Assembly: GCF_025398155.2 (NCBI RefSeq)
Contig: NZ_CP104562.2
Location: 496,001 to 560,000, forward strand
Source: Roseateles amylovorans
Lineage (GTDB): Bacteria; Pseudomonadota; Gammaproteobacteria; Burkholderiales; Burkholderiaceae_C
DNA length: 64,000 nucleotides
Direction of reading: 5' to 3'
Numbering within the stretch: the first letter of the stretch is position 1; every line of letters begins with the position of its first letter. Below, piece after piece: positions 40,642 to 48,518 of this stretch. Under the pieces are notes generated by a model. It saw nothing but the letters and a program-made list of their open reading frames with translations. It was not told the origin of the DNA and searched no databases. Both the position numbers and the translations under genes were made by a program.

Positions 40642-42534
40642 GTGACTTTCGTGAGTTCACACCAAGCGGCCCGCTCCCCTTCGGCCTTGGCGGGCCTGAC
40701 CATTGGCGCTCTGGGCGTCGTCTACGGCGACATCGGCACCAGCCCGCTCTATGCGCTGAAAGAGGTTTTCCACGGCGGCCATGTGCCGCTGACCCACGAC
40801 AACATCCTCGGTGTCCTGTCCTTGCTGTTCTGGACGATGACGGTGGTGGTGTCCTTCAAATACGTGCTGTTGATCCTTCGGGCGGACAACAACGGCGAAG
40901 GCGGCCTGATCGCGATGCTGGCCCTGGCGACCACGGCGGTCAGCCACAAGCCCGCGCTGCGGCGTGGCCTGATGCTGTTGGGGCTGTTCGGCACGGCCAT
41001 CTTCTTCGGTGATGCGGTGATCACGCCCGCGATGACGGTGCTGGGCGCGGTCGAAGGCATCGATGTCTATGCGCCGCAATACCACGATGCGATCGTGCCG
41101 GTGACCCTGGTGGTGCTGGCCGGCCTGTTCGCGGTGCAGCGATTCGGCACCAGCGGCGTGGGCAAGGCCTTCGGTCCGGTGATGCTGGTGTGGTTTGCCG
41201 CGCTCGCCGCGCTGGGCATTCCGAAGATCATCGACAACCCGCATGTGCTCACCGCGGTCAACCCGATCTATGCGATCCAGTTCTGCCTGCATTACGGCTG
41301 GGTGGCGTTCGTGGCGCTGGGTGCGGTGGTGCTGGTGGTGACCGGCGGCGAGGCGCTCTATGCCGACCTCGGGCACTTCGGCAAGAAGCCGATCCGCATC
41401 GCCTGGTACGGCTTTGTGATGCCGGCGCTGACGCTCAATTACTTCGGCCAGGGCGCGATGCTGCTGGATCGCCCGGAGGCGATCAAGAATCCGTTCTTCC
41501 TGATTGCGCCGTCCTGGGCGGAGATTCCGCTGTTCGGTCTGGCCACGCTGGCGGCGGTTGTGGCGTCGCAGGCGCTGATCACGGCCGCGTTCTCGGTCAC
41601 CAAGCAGGCGGTGCAACTGGGCCTGCTGCCGCGCATGCGCATCGTGCACACCTCGGTGCGGGACATCGGTCAGATCTATGTCCCGTTCGTGAACTGGGGC
41701 CTGTTCGCGTTCGTGGTGGTGGCGGTGGCGTTCTTCGGATCGTCCAGCAAGCTGGCGGGCGCCTACGGCGTGGCGGTGACCATCGACATGACCATCACCA
41801 CGGTGATGACCTTCTTCGTCATCCGGTTCGGCTGGCGCTATCCGCTGGCGCTGTGCCTGGCGGCGACCGGCGTGTTCTTCGTCATTGACGCCACGTTCCT
41901 CGCGTCCAACCTGCTGAAGGTGGCGCACGGCGGCTGGTTCCCGCTGCTGATCGGCGTGGGCATGTTCACCCTGATGCTGACCTGGAAGCAGGGCCGGCGG
42001 CTGCTGTCCAACAAGCTGCGCGAGGATGCGATCGACCTGAAGAGCTTCCTGGGCGCGGTCTTCATCAATCCGCCCACGCGGGTGAGCGGCACGGCGGTGT
42101 TCCTGTCGGCCGAGGAGGGCGTCACGCCCAATGCGCTGCTGCACAACCTCAAGCACAACAAGGTGCTGCATGAGCAAAACCTGTTCGTCAGCGTCAAGCA
42201 TCACGAGGTGCCCTGGATCGGCTTCGAGCAGCGGGTGGAGGTGGAGAGCCTGGAGAACGACTGCTGGCAGGTGGTGCTGCATTTCGGCTTCAAGAACGAA
42301 CCCGACGTGCCCGACGCGCTGAAGCTGCTGGAAGAGCGCGGTGTGCATCTGGACGAGATGGAGACCAGCTATTTCCTGTCGCGCGACATCGTCATCCCGA
42401 CGATCGGCTCCGGCATGGCCCTGTGGCGTGAGAAGCTGTTCGCCAGCATGCACCGCAACGCCGCCGCTGCCGCGGACTTCCTTCACCTGCCGACCAACCG
42501 GATCGTGGAGCTGGGGTCAAAGGTCGAGATCTGA
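40642..42534 (+). CDS. kup: potassium uptake protein Kup
   Basis: 630 residues from a GTG at 40642 (VTFVSSHQAARSP); a GTG three codons on is equally possible, and the longer upstream frame lacks coding bias. Kup hallmarks are LTIGALGVVYGDIGTSPLYA, then twelve membrane helices to about residue 440, with FFGDAVITPAMTVLGAVEG and GGEALYADLGHFG, and a cytosolic C-terminal domain. Kup is a proton-coupled low-affinity K+ importer of the inner membrane. Length fits the family. Confidence 0.93.
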   Translation: MTFVSSHQAARSPSALAGLTIGALGVVYGDIGTSPLYALKEVFHGGHVPLTHDNILGVLSLLFWTMTVVVSFKYVLLILRADNNGEGGLIAMLALATTAVSHKPALRRGLMLLGLFGTAIFFGDAVITPAMTVLGAVEGIDVYAPQYHDAIVPVTLVVLAGLFAVQRFGTSGVGKAFGPVMLVWFAALAALGIPKIIDNPHVLTAVNPIYAIQFCLHYGWVAFVALGAVVLVVTGGEALYADLGHFGKKPIRIAWYGFVMPALTLNYFGQGAMLLDRPEAIKNPFFLIAPSWAEIPLFGLATLAAVVASQALITAAFSVTKQAVQLGLLPRMRIVHTSVRDIGQIYVPFVNWGLFAFVVVAVAFFGSSSKLAGAYGVAVTIDMTITTVMTFFVIRFGWRYPLALCLAATGVFFVIDATFLASNLLKVAHGGWFPLLIGVGMFTLMLTWKQGRRLLSNKLREDAIDLKSFLGAVFINPPTRVSGTAVFLSAEEGVTPNALLHNLKHNKVLHEQNLFVSVKHHEVPWIGFEQRVEVESLENDCWQVVLHFGFKNEPDVPDALKLLEERGVHLDEMETSYFLSRDIVIPTIGSGMALWREKLFASMHRNAAAAADFLHLPTNRIVELGSKVEI

Positions 42535-42660
42535 TCGGGTGGCGCGGGCCGTGGCGCCCGCTTGGCCCGCCGCGTACGGCGTTGCCGCCGTGCCCTGATC
42601 GAGCGAAGTGTCGTCGGCCGTCGCCGGATGTCGAGACCACATATGAAGGGTCGAATCTTC

Positions 42661-42680
42661 GTTTGTACTAATATATATGT
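42661..42680 (+). promoter_or_regulatory. AT-rich promoter directly abutting the hipB start
   Basis: TAATAT at 42669-42674 is a good -10 box; transcription would then start at or next to the hipB ATG (42681). No ribosome-binding purine run precedes the ATG, so the mRNA may be leaderless. The AT block is exceptional in this GC-rich DNA and could also carry the HipB operator. Confidence 0.5.
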
Positions 42681-43067
42681 ATGCCGAAGCGTTCCTCCGC
42701 CATCGACCAGCTGCCCGCCGTCGTCCAGGTTCACCTGAGTGAGCTGGGCGAGAACCTGGCCATTGCGCGCAAGCGCCGCCGCGAATCGATGAAGGACTGG
42801 GCGCAGCGGATCGGCGTGTCCGAACCGACGCTGGCACGCATGGAGCGGGGCGACCCCAGCGTGGCGATGGGCGTGTATGCAACGGCCCTGTGGCTGATCG
42901 CCCGAGATGCCCAACTGCCCACGCTGGCCGCGCCTGAACATGACCTGGGCGCGCTGGAAGAGGCGGTGCGCGCGGCACTGCGGCGTTCGGTGCGCAAGAA
43001 GATGACCATCGAGGAACGCCTGGCGGGGTTGGCGTCGCCGTCCCCCGCTGCGGGAGACAAGCCATGA
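42681..43067 (+). CDS. hipB: HipB-like XRE antitoxin
   Basis: 128 residues. A helix-turn-helix domain (about 20-75) reads LGENLAIARKRRRESMKDWA, then QRIGVSEPTLARMERGDPSV, followed by a charged helical tail (ALRRSVRKKMTIEERLAGL). It overlaps the HipA-like gene by 4 bases (ATGA), the standard hipB-hipA order. HipB proteins repress their own operon and hold HipA inactive. Confidence 0.85.
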   Translation: MPKRSSAIDQLPAVVQVHLSELGENLAIARKRRRESMKDWAQRIGVSEPTLARMERGDPSVAMGVYATALWLIARDAQLPTLAAPEHDLGALEEAVRAALRRSVRKKMTIEERLAGLASPSPAAGDKP

Positions 43068-44314
43068 CCGGATTCAGCGTGGCCGACTACCAACCCGGCG
43101 ACCGGCTCTACCTCTGGTGGCTGGGTGTTCCCGAGCGCCCGCGCTATGTCGGCGAGCTGATGATGGCCCGGTCACTCAAGGGCGTGTCGCTGCGCTATGA
43201 CGATTCATGGATCCGCTCCGGCTTCGCATTGAGCGAAGACCTCCCGCTGACGACCGGAGAGCACCTGCCTCGGGCCAAGGAGACCGCCGCCGGCGCGGTG
43301 GACGACGCCCGTCCCGACCGTTGGGGCGAGCGCGTGATCGCCTATCTGGACAAGCCGCCGCGGCGCGCCTTGCTCGACCTGCTCTGGTACTGCGGGGATG
43401 AGCGCTTCGGTGCGCTCGGGGTGTCGGTGTCCCGCGAGACCTATCTGCCGCGCCGGCTCGGGCCGCTGCCGCAGCTGCGCGACGTGGGCGACATGGAACT
43501 CCTGGTGCAGCGGATCTTCTCCGGCGAGCCGGTGGCGGAGCAACAGCGGCGTCTGATCGCCCCGGGCGTGACGATGGGCGGCGCGCGTCCCAAGGGCTTG
43601 ATGCAGGCGCAGGGCAGCCAGTGGGTGGTGAAATTCTCAGAACCCGGTGAGGACTTCGACTCGCCGCTGGTGGAGCATGCCAGCATGACGCTGTGTCGCC
43701 AGGCCGGTATCCAGGTGGCGGAATCCTTTGCCATTGCTTTGGCCGGCCGCGGCCACGCGGTCGCGATCAAACGCTTCGACCGCTCGCCGCAGGGCCGCAT
43801 CCACGCCGTGTCCGCCGGTGTGGCGCTGCGGGCGGCGGGGCAGGAATTCGGCTATCCGGAACTGGCCCAGCTGCTGCGGCGCATCGGGCCCACCGATGCC
43901 CACGCGCGCGGTGCCGACATGAAGGAACTCTTCCGCCGAATGGTGGCCAACATCCTGCTCGACAACACCGACGATCACGAACGCAACCACGTGCTTTTGG
44001 CCGAGGACACCGGCGCCTGGCGTCTCTCGCCTGCCTTCGACGTGCTGCCCACCGGGCAGGCGCTCGGCTATCAGCAGATGCGCGTCGGCCGCGATGGGCA
44101 CGACGCCAGCTTGTCGAACGCGCTCTCCGAATCGAGGCAATTCGGTTTGACTCCGGACGAAGCGCAGGACCTCGTGCGCGAGGTGTCGCAGGTCGTGGCG
44201 GGCTGGCAGGCGCATTTCCGATCGCTCGGCGTGTCGGACCAGGACATCGCCCACCTGTCGCAGCAGATCGACCGTCCCTTCCTTCTCGACCAGCGCCAGG
44301 CGTACACACGCTGA
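43064..44314 (+). CDS. hipA: HipA-like serine/threonine kinase toxin
   Basis: 416 residues. N-terminal HipA domain (VGELMMARSLKGVSLRYD), Gly-rich loop VTMGGARPKG at about 169-177, lysine strand VVKFSE, IKRFDR, and the catalytic segment NTDDHERNH at 301-309, with DVLPTG following. All key kinase positions appear present. HipA toxins phosphorylate aminoacyl-tRNA synthetases (GltX in E. coli) and induce dormancy. The target here is not known. It is coupled to hipB by a 4-base overlap. Confidence 0.88.
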   Translation: MTGFSVADYQPGDRLYLWWLGVPERPRYVGELMMARSLKGVSLRYDDSWIRSGFALSEDLPLTTGEHLPRAKETAAGAVDDARPDRWGERVIAYLDKPPRRALLDLLWYCGDERFGALGVSVSRETYLPRRLGPLPQLRDVGDMELLVQRIFSGEPVAEQQRRLIAPGVTMGGARPKGLMQAQGSQWVVKFSEPGEDFDSPLVEHASMTLCRQAGIQVAESFAIALAGRGHAVAIKRFDRSPQGRIHAVSAGVALRAAGQEFGYPELAQLLRRIGPTDAHARGADMKELFRRMVANILLDNTDDHERNHVLLAEDTGAWRLSPAFDVLPTGQALGYQQMRVGRDGHDASLSNALSESRQFGLTPDEAQDLVREVSQVVAGWQAHFRSLGVSDQDIAHLSQQIDRPFLLDQRQAYTR

Positions 44315-44343
44315 CCGCTCACCCACGCGATCTTGCAGTCGAG

Positions 44344-44400
44344 CCTGCACCCGCACCCGCACCCGCACCCGCACCTGCACCTGCACCTGCACCTGCACCC
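44344..44400. repeat. hexamer array (CCGCAC then CTGCAC)
   Basis: About nine tandem hexamers, the first half CCGCAC and the second half CTGCAC, between hipA and the BenE gene (44315-44448). The single-base switch in mid-array suggests expansion of two variants. Confidence 0.9.
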
Positions 44401-44448
44401 AAAGCGGCCCGACCCGCAAGGCCCGGCCCCTTGTTTATGCTCCCGCCC

Positions 44449-45621
44449 ATGAAAACCTGGCTGCAAGACCTGTCCCTCTCCGCCATGGTGGCGGGTTTCG
44501 TCGCGGTGCTGGTGGGCTTCACCAGTTCGGTGGCGATCGTGTTCCAGGCCGCGCAGGCGCTGGGCGCCACGCCGGCCCAGACCAGCTCCTGGATCTGGGC
44601 GCTGGGCCTGGGCATGGGCCTGACCAGCCTCGGGCTCTCGCTGTGGACCCGGCAACCGGTGCTGACCGCCTGGTCCACGCCCGGCGCCGCGCTCCTGGCC
44701 GGCGTGTCCGGGGTGACGATGTCCGAGGCGGTGGGGGCCTTCATCGTCTGCGGCGTGTTGATCCTGATCGCCGGGGCCACCCGCTGGTTCGAACGGGTCA
44801 TGGACCGCATTCCCATTGCCATCGCCTCGGCGCTGCTGGCCGGTGTGCTGGCCCGATTCGGACTGGACGCGGTGGTGGCCACGAAGAGCGCCCCGGCGCT
44901 GGTGCTCACCATGGCGCTGACCTATGTGCTGGCGCGCCGATTCCTGCCGCGCTATGCCACACCGCTGGTGCTGCTGGCCGGTGTGGTGGTGGCGGCATCT
45001 CAGGGCCTGCTTCATCTGGAGGCGGTCCAATGGGGATGGGCGGTGCCGGTGTGGGTCACACCCCGTCTGTCACTGCCCGCCTTGATCGGCGTGGCGCTGC
45101 CCTTGTTCCTGGTGACCATGGCGTCCCAGAACCTGCCGGGCGTGGCGGCTCAGCGGGCCTCGGGCTATCAGACACCGGTGTCGGCCAGCATCGCGACCAC
45201 CGGTCTGGCGTCCATCGTCTTCGCGCCGTTCGGCGGCTACGCCTTCAACCTGGCGGCGATCACCGCGGCCATCTGCATGGGCCGGGAGGCGCATGAGGAT
45301 CCGACGCGCCGCTACACCGCCTCCGCGATGGCGGGGGTGTTCTACATCGCCATCGGCCTGGCCGGCGGCGCGGTGGTCGGCCTGTTGACAGCCTTCCCCC
45401 GCGAACTGGTCGCGGCAGTCGCGGGCCTGGCCTTGCTAGGCACGATCGCGGGCGGCCTGTCTGCCGCACTGAAGGACGAGCAGCACCGCGATGCGGCCAT
45501 CCTGACCTTCCTCGTCACGCTGTCCGGCCTCACGATGCTGGGTGTGGGCTCGGCATTCTGGGGCGTGGTCGCCGGTGCGGTTTCTCTTTTGGTGCAACAC
45601 TTCCGACGTTCCGCCGCCTGA
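44449..45621 (+). CDS. benE: BenE family (benzoate/H+ symporter-like) transporter
   Basis: 390 residues from ATG 44449 (MKTWLQDLSLSAMVAGFVAV); an ATG four codons upstream is also possible, and the long upstream frame is a shadow of hipA. About twelve membrane helices; conserved BenE stretches are GFTSSVAIVFQAAQALGA, WSTPGAALLAG, and FGGYAFNLAAITAAICMG. BenE proteins carry benzoate with protons in aromatic degraders, but no benzoate catabolic gene is near, so the substrate is uncertain. Confidence 0.85.
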   Translation: MKTWLQDLSLSAMVAGFVAVLVGFTSSVAIVFQAAQALGATPAQTSSWIWALGLGMGLTSLGLSLWTRQPVLTAWSTPGAALLAGVSGVTMSEAVGAFIVCGVLILIAGATRWFERVMDRIPIAIASALLAGVLARFGLDAVVATKSAPALVLTMALTYVLARRFLPRYATPLVLLAGVVVAASQGLLHLEAVQWGWAVPVWVTPRLSLPALIGVALPLFLVTMASQNLPGVAAQRASGYQTPVSASIATTGLASIVFAPFGGYAFNLAAITAAICMGREAHEDPTRRYTASAMAGVFYIAIGLAGGAVVGLLTAFPRELVAAVAGLALLGTIAGGLSAALKDEQHRDAAILTFLVTLSGLTMLGVGSAFWGVVAGAVSLLVQHFRRSAA

Positions 45622-45701
45622 GGCTCGCCTGAGCGCGGCGCTCCTGATCGTGGCGCCAGTCCTGCGGCGCTGCCTGTCATCGAAGCAGAAAGTCCTGACC
45701 C

Positions 45702-46697
45702 ATGAAGATCCTGTTCGTCGCCGATCCGCTGTCCGCGTTCAACACCTACAAGGACTCCACCTTCGCGATGATGCGCGAGGCCGCACGCCGCGGGCATGAG
45801 CTCTGGGTCTGCGAGGTGCCGGACCTGCTGTGGGTCAGCGGCAGCCGGGTCACCGCGCACGGCGCGAAACAGCTCACCCTGACGCCCGAGGCGGTGGCCA
45901 GCACCGCCGGCACCAAGCTGGCGGTCTGGCACGAGGTGACCGCCACCCAGGATCTGATCCTGGCCGACACCGATGCGGTGCTGATGCGCAAGGATCCGCC
46001 CTTCGACTCCGAATTCTTCTATGCCACCCACCTGCTGGAGCAGGCCGAGCGGGAAGGCGCGAAGGTCTTCAACAAGCCGGCCGCGCTGCGCGATCATCCG
46101 GAGAAGCTGGCCATCCTCGAGTTTCCCCAATTCATTTCGCCGACCTTGGTGACGCGTTCGGCGGCCGCCATCCGCGCCTTCCATGCCGAGCATCAGGACA
46201 TCATCCTCAAGCCGCTGGATGGCATGGGCGGCATGGGCATCTTCCGGGTGAAGGCAGACGCGCTGAACCTGGGCAGCATCATCGAGACCTTGAACAAGAA
46301 CGGTGCCCAGTCGGTCATGGTGCAGCGTTTCGTGCCGGAGATCGTCCAGGGCGACAAGCGCATCCTGTTGATCGGCGGCAAGCCGGTGCCCTACAGCCTG
46401 GCCCGCATTCCGCAGGGCACCGAGGTGCGCGGCAACCTGGCCGCCGGTGGCAAGGGCGTGGCGCAACCGTTGAGTGACGACGACCGCCGCATCGCCGAGG
46501 CGCTGGCACCCGTGCTGGCGCAGCGCGGCCTGCTGCTGGTGGGCCTGGATGTGATCGGCGACAAGATGACCGAGATCAATGTCACCAGCCCCACCTGCTT
46601 CCAGGAAATCATGCAGCAGACCGGCTTCGATGTGGCCGCCGTCTTCATCGACGCGCTGGAGGCCGGCGTGGCCGCAGCTGGTGGCGCGGCGCGTTGA
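45702..46697 (+). CDS. gshB: glutathione synthetase
   Basis: 331 residues. MKILFVADPLSAFNTYKDST is the standard N-terminus; the ATP-grasp part shows RKDPPFDSEFFYATHLLEQA, NKPAALRDHPEKL, ILKPLDGMGGMGIF and GDKRILLIGG, and the end INVTSPTCFQEI. It adds glycine to gamma-glutamylcysteine with ATP, completing glutathione. Full family length. Partner gshA lies 11 kb upstream. Confidence 0.96.
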   Translation: MKILFVADPLSAFNTYKDSTFAMMREAARRGHELWVCEVPDLLWVSGSRVTAHGAKQLTLTPEAVASTAGTKLAVWHEVTATQDLILADTDAVLMRKDPPFDSEFFYATHLLEQAEREGAKVFNKPAALRDHPEKLAILEFPQFISPTLVTRSAAAIRAFHAEHQDIILKPLDGMGGMGIFRVKADALNLGSIIETLNKNGAQSVMVQRFVPEIVQGDKRILLIGGKPVPYSLARIPQGTEVRGNLAAGGKGVAQPLSDDDRRIAEALAPVLAQRGLLLVGLDVIGDKMTEINVTSPTCFQEIMQQTGFDVAAVFIDALEAGVAAAGGAAR

Positions 46698-46729
46698 AAC
46701 GCGCGGAGTGGACGACCAGGACGACTGAC

Positions 46730-47611
46730 ATGATGACCGCAACGACGATGGACACCACGAGGGATTGGGAACTGCTGAGCGAGCACCGCTCGTTCGGCGG
46801 CGTGCAGCGTTTCCATCGGCACGAATCGACCGAGATCGGATTGCCGATGCGGTTCGCCCTGTTCGTGCCGCCGAGCGGTGCAAAGGGCCTGCTGGTGTTT
46901 CTGGCGGGGCTGACCTGCACCGAAGAGACTTTCACGATGAAGGCGGGCGCCCAGCGCCGGGCGGCGGAACTCGGGCTGGCCCTGCTGATGCCGGACACCA
47001 GCCCGCGCGGCGAGGCCGTGACGGCGATTCCAGGCGCGTCCGACGCCTGGGACTTCGGCCTCGGTGCCGGTTTCTACCTGGATGCGACCCAGGCCCCCTG
47101 GGCTCGCCACTGGCGCATGGAGAGCTACCTGATGAAGGAGCTGATTCCGCAAGTGCAACGCGCCTTGGGCCTGGATCGCGCACGCACCGGCGTCTTCGGC
47201 CATTCGATGGGCGGGCACGGCGCGTTGACGCTGGCTTTGCGGCATCCGGGGGCGTTCGCGTCGCTGTCGGCCATCGCACCGATTGCCGCGCCCAGCCGCT
47301 GCCCATGGGGCGAGAAGGCGTTCACCGGCTATCTGGGGGCGGACCGCGAGGCGTGGCCGGCCCATGATGCCTGCGCGCTGCTGGAGCGGCAGACGTCGGT
47401 GCCGTGTCCGGCGGGGGTGCTGGTCGACCAGGGCCTGAGCGACAAGTTCCTGGCCGAGCAGCTTTATCCGGAGGCGCTGGAATCCGCCTGCGCGCTGATC
47501 GGACAGCCGCTGACACTGCGCCGGCATGAGGGCTACGACCACGGCTACTACTTCATTGCCAGCGTGGTGGACGACCATCTGACGCATCACGCCCAGCGAT
47601 TGGGTCTCTGA
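46730..47611 (+). CDS. fghA: S-formylglutathione hydrolase
   Basis: 293 residues from ATG 46730; ATG 46748 (MDTTRDWELL) would give the more typical length of 287. Alpha/beta-hydrolase with the nucleophile in GHSMGGHGAL, oxyanion region LAGLTCTEETF, and the catalytic Asp and His expected in VDQGLSDKF and GYDHGYYF. It cleaves S-formylglutathione to formate and glutathione, the last step of glutathione-dependent formaldehyde removal. Next to gshB (32-base gap), likely same transcript. No adhC/frmA partner is in the window. Confidence 0.92.
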   Translation: MMTATTMDTTRDWELLSEHRSFGGVQRFHRHESTEIGLPMRFALFVPPSGAKGLLVFLAGLTCTEETFTMKAGAQRRAAELGLALLMPDTSPRGEAVTAIPGASDAWDFGLGAGFYLDATQAPWARHWRMESYLMKELIPQVQRALGLDRARTGVFGHSMGGHGALTLALRHPGAFASLSAIAPIAAPSRCPWGEKAFTGYLGADREAWPAHDACALLERQTSVPCPAGVLVDQGLSDKFLAEQLYPEALESACALIGQPLTLRRHEGYDHGYYFIASVVDDHLTHHAQRLGL

Positions 47612-47674
47612 GCCCGGGCGCGGTACTCAGGCCGTCGGGCCGGGGGCGCGACGATCGCGCCGTCCATGATGAAG

Positions 47675-47700
47675 AAGGCCCGCACATGTCGCGGGCCTTT
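47675..47700. terminator. bidirectional intrinsic terminator
   Basis: AAGGCCCGC, a 7-base loop and GCGGGCCTT followed by T; the other strand reads into TTCTTC. It serves fghA and the convergent gene at 47788. Confidence 0.8.
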
Positions 47701-47787
47701 CGCCTTGTGGAGCCGCACCGCGCCGGGCCGCGAACGCCGCAGGGGGCATATGCCGCCGCTGCCCGACGGCGCCGGCCCCCAGGGCGA

Positions 47788-48279
47788 TCATTGAATGCGC
47801 TTGACGCGGATCGGGAAGCTCAGACCGTCGATGCTCATGAAGAAGCCGCTCATGAAGCCCGGTTTGATGACGACTTGCGGTTGCTTCAGCGGTGCAATGA
47901 CGGTGCCCTCATCGAGCAACTGCCAGATCTGGCCATTGGCCAGCGTCACTCGGTCATTGCGGTTCCAGCCGCTGAAATCGCGGGTGAGCGTGCTCTTGAG
48001 TTCCGTGGGCGCCGCGGCCGCGCGGGCGGGCTGGCCGAAGTTGTCTGCCGACGGGGCGGCCGGAGCGGCAGCGGTCGGCGCGGTGCCGACGGCCGCTGCG
48101 GCAGGCGCCGTGGCGCGACTGGCCGAACGGGCGTCCTTGAGCGCCCGGGCCGCCTGATCGAAGCAGGCCAGACGAGGGCCGTCCTCGGCGATGTTGAGGC
48201 AGCGCAGCAGATCGGCCTCGCTTTGCGCGTGCGCGCTGGCGCCGGCGGCCATCAGCAGGGCCAGGGCGACGCGTTTCAT
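47788..48279 (-). CDS. exported hypothetical protein with RLACFD motif
   Basis: 163 residues from ATG 48279 (MKRVALALLMAAGASAHAQ), a clean signal peptide; longer frames lack bias. The mature protein starts with CLNIAEDGPRLACFDQAAR, a two-cysteine motif (C...RLACFD) seen in several exported families, including T6SS-associated TagO/VasI-like proteins. After an Ala/Pro linker comes a beta-rich C-terminal domain (DRVTLANGQIWQLLDEGT, GFFMSIDGLSFPIRVKRI). Probably periplasmic; function unknown. Confidence 0.75.
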   Translation of the reverse strand: MKRVALALLMAAGASAHAQSEADLLRCLNIAEDGPRLACFDQAARALKDARSASRATAPAAAAVGTAPTAAAPAAPSADNFGQPARAAAAPTELKSTLTRDFSGWNRNDRVTLANGQIWQLLDEGTVIAPLKQPQVVIKPGFMSGFFMSIDGLSFPIRVKRIQ

Positions 48280-48518
48280 CGGGGTGTTCGAGGAGGCTTT
48301 CAGCGGCGATTGCGGCGGGGTCGTCATCGGTATCGTCATCGGTATGGTCATCGGTGCCATGGGGCGCGACTCATCTGGCGTCCGGACAGCGGACGGGTCT
48401 GTGCAGAGCTTATCGGATCGGCCGTCCCGGCAGGCTTCGGGGATGCCCCGTGGCGTACGCACGGCGGCTGTGACGTGGCCGATGCGGCCCGGGCCCCGAC
48501 ATCAGGGACAATCGCCCG

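Noticed and set aside
40657..42486. 609-codon minus-strand frame over kup
   Set aside because: Arg/His/Gln-rich antisense of Kup helices.
44344..44400. Possible plasmid iteron or origin
   Set aside because: GC-rich hexamers without AT-rich box, DnaA sites or a rep gene.
44449..45621. Benzoate catabolic cluster
   Set aside because: benE stands alone without ben or cat genes.
33437..46697. Genomic island with integrase
   Set aside because: No integrase, tRNA or flanking repeats seen and no clear change in base composition; retained only as an accessory block between gshA and gshB.
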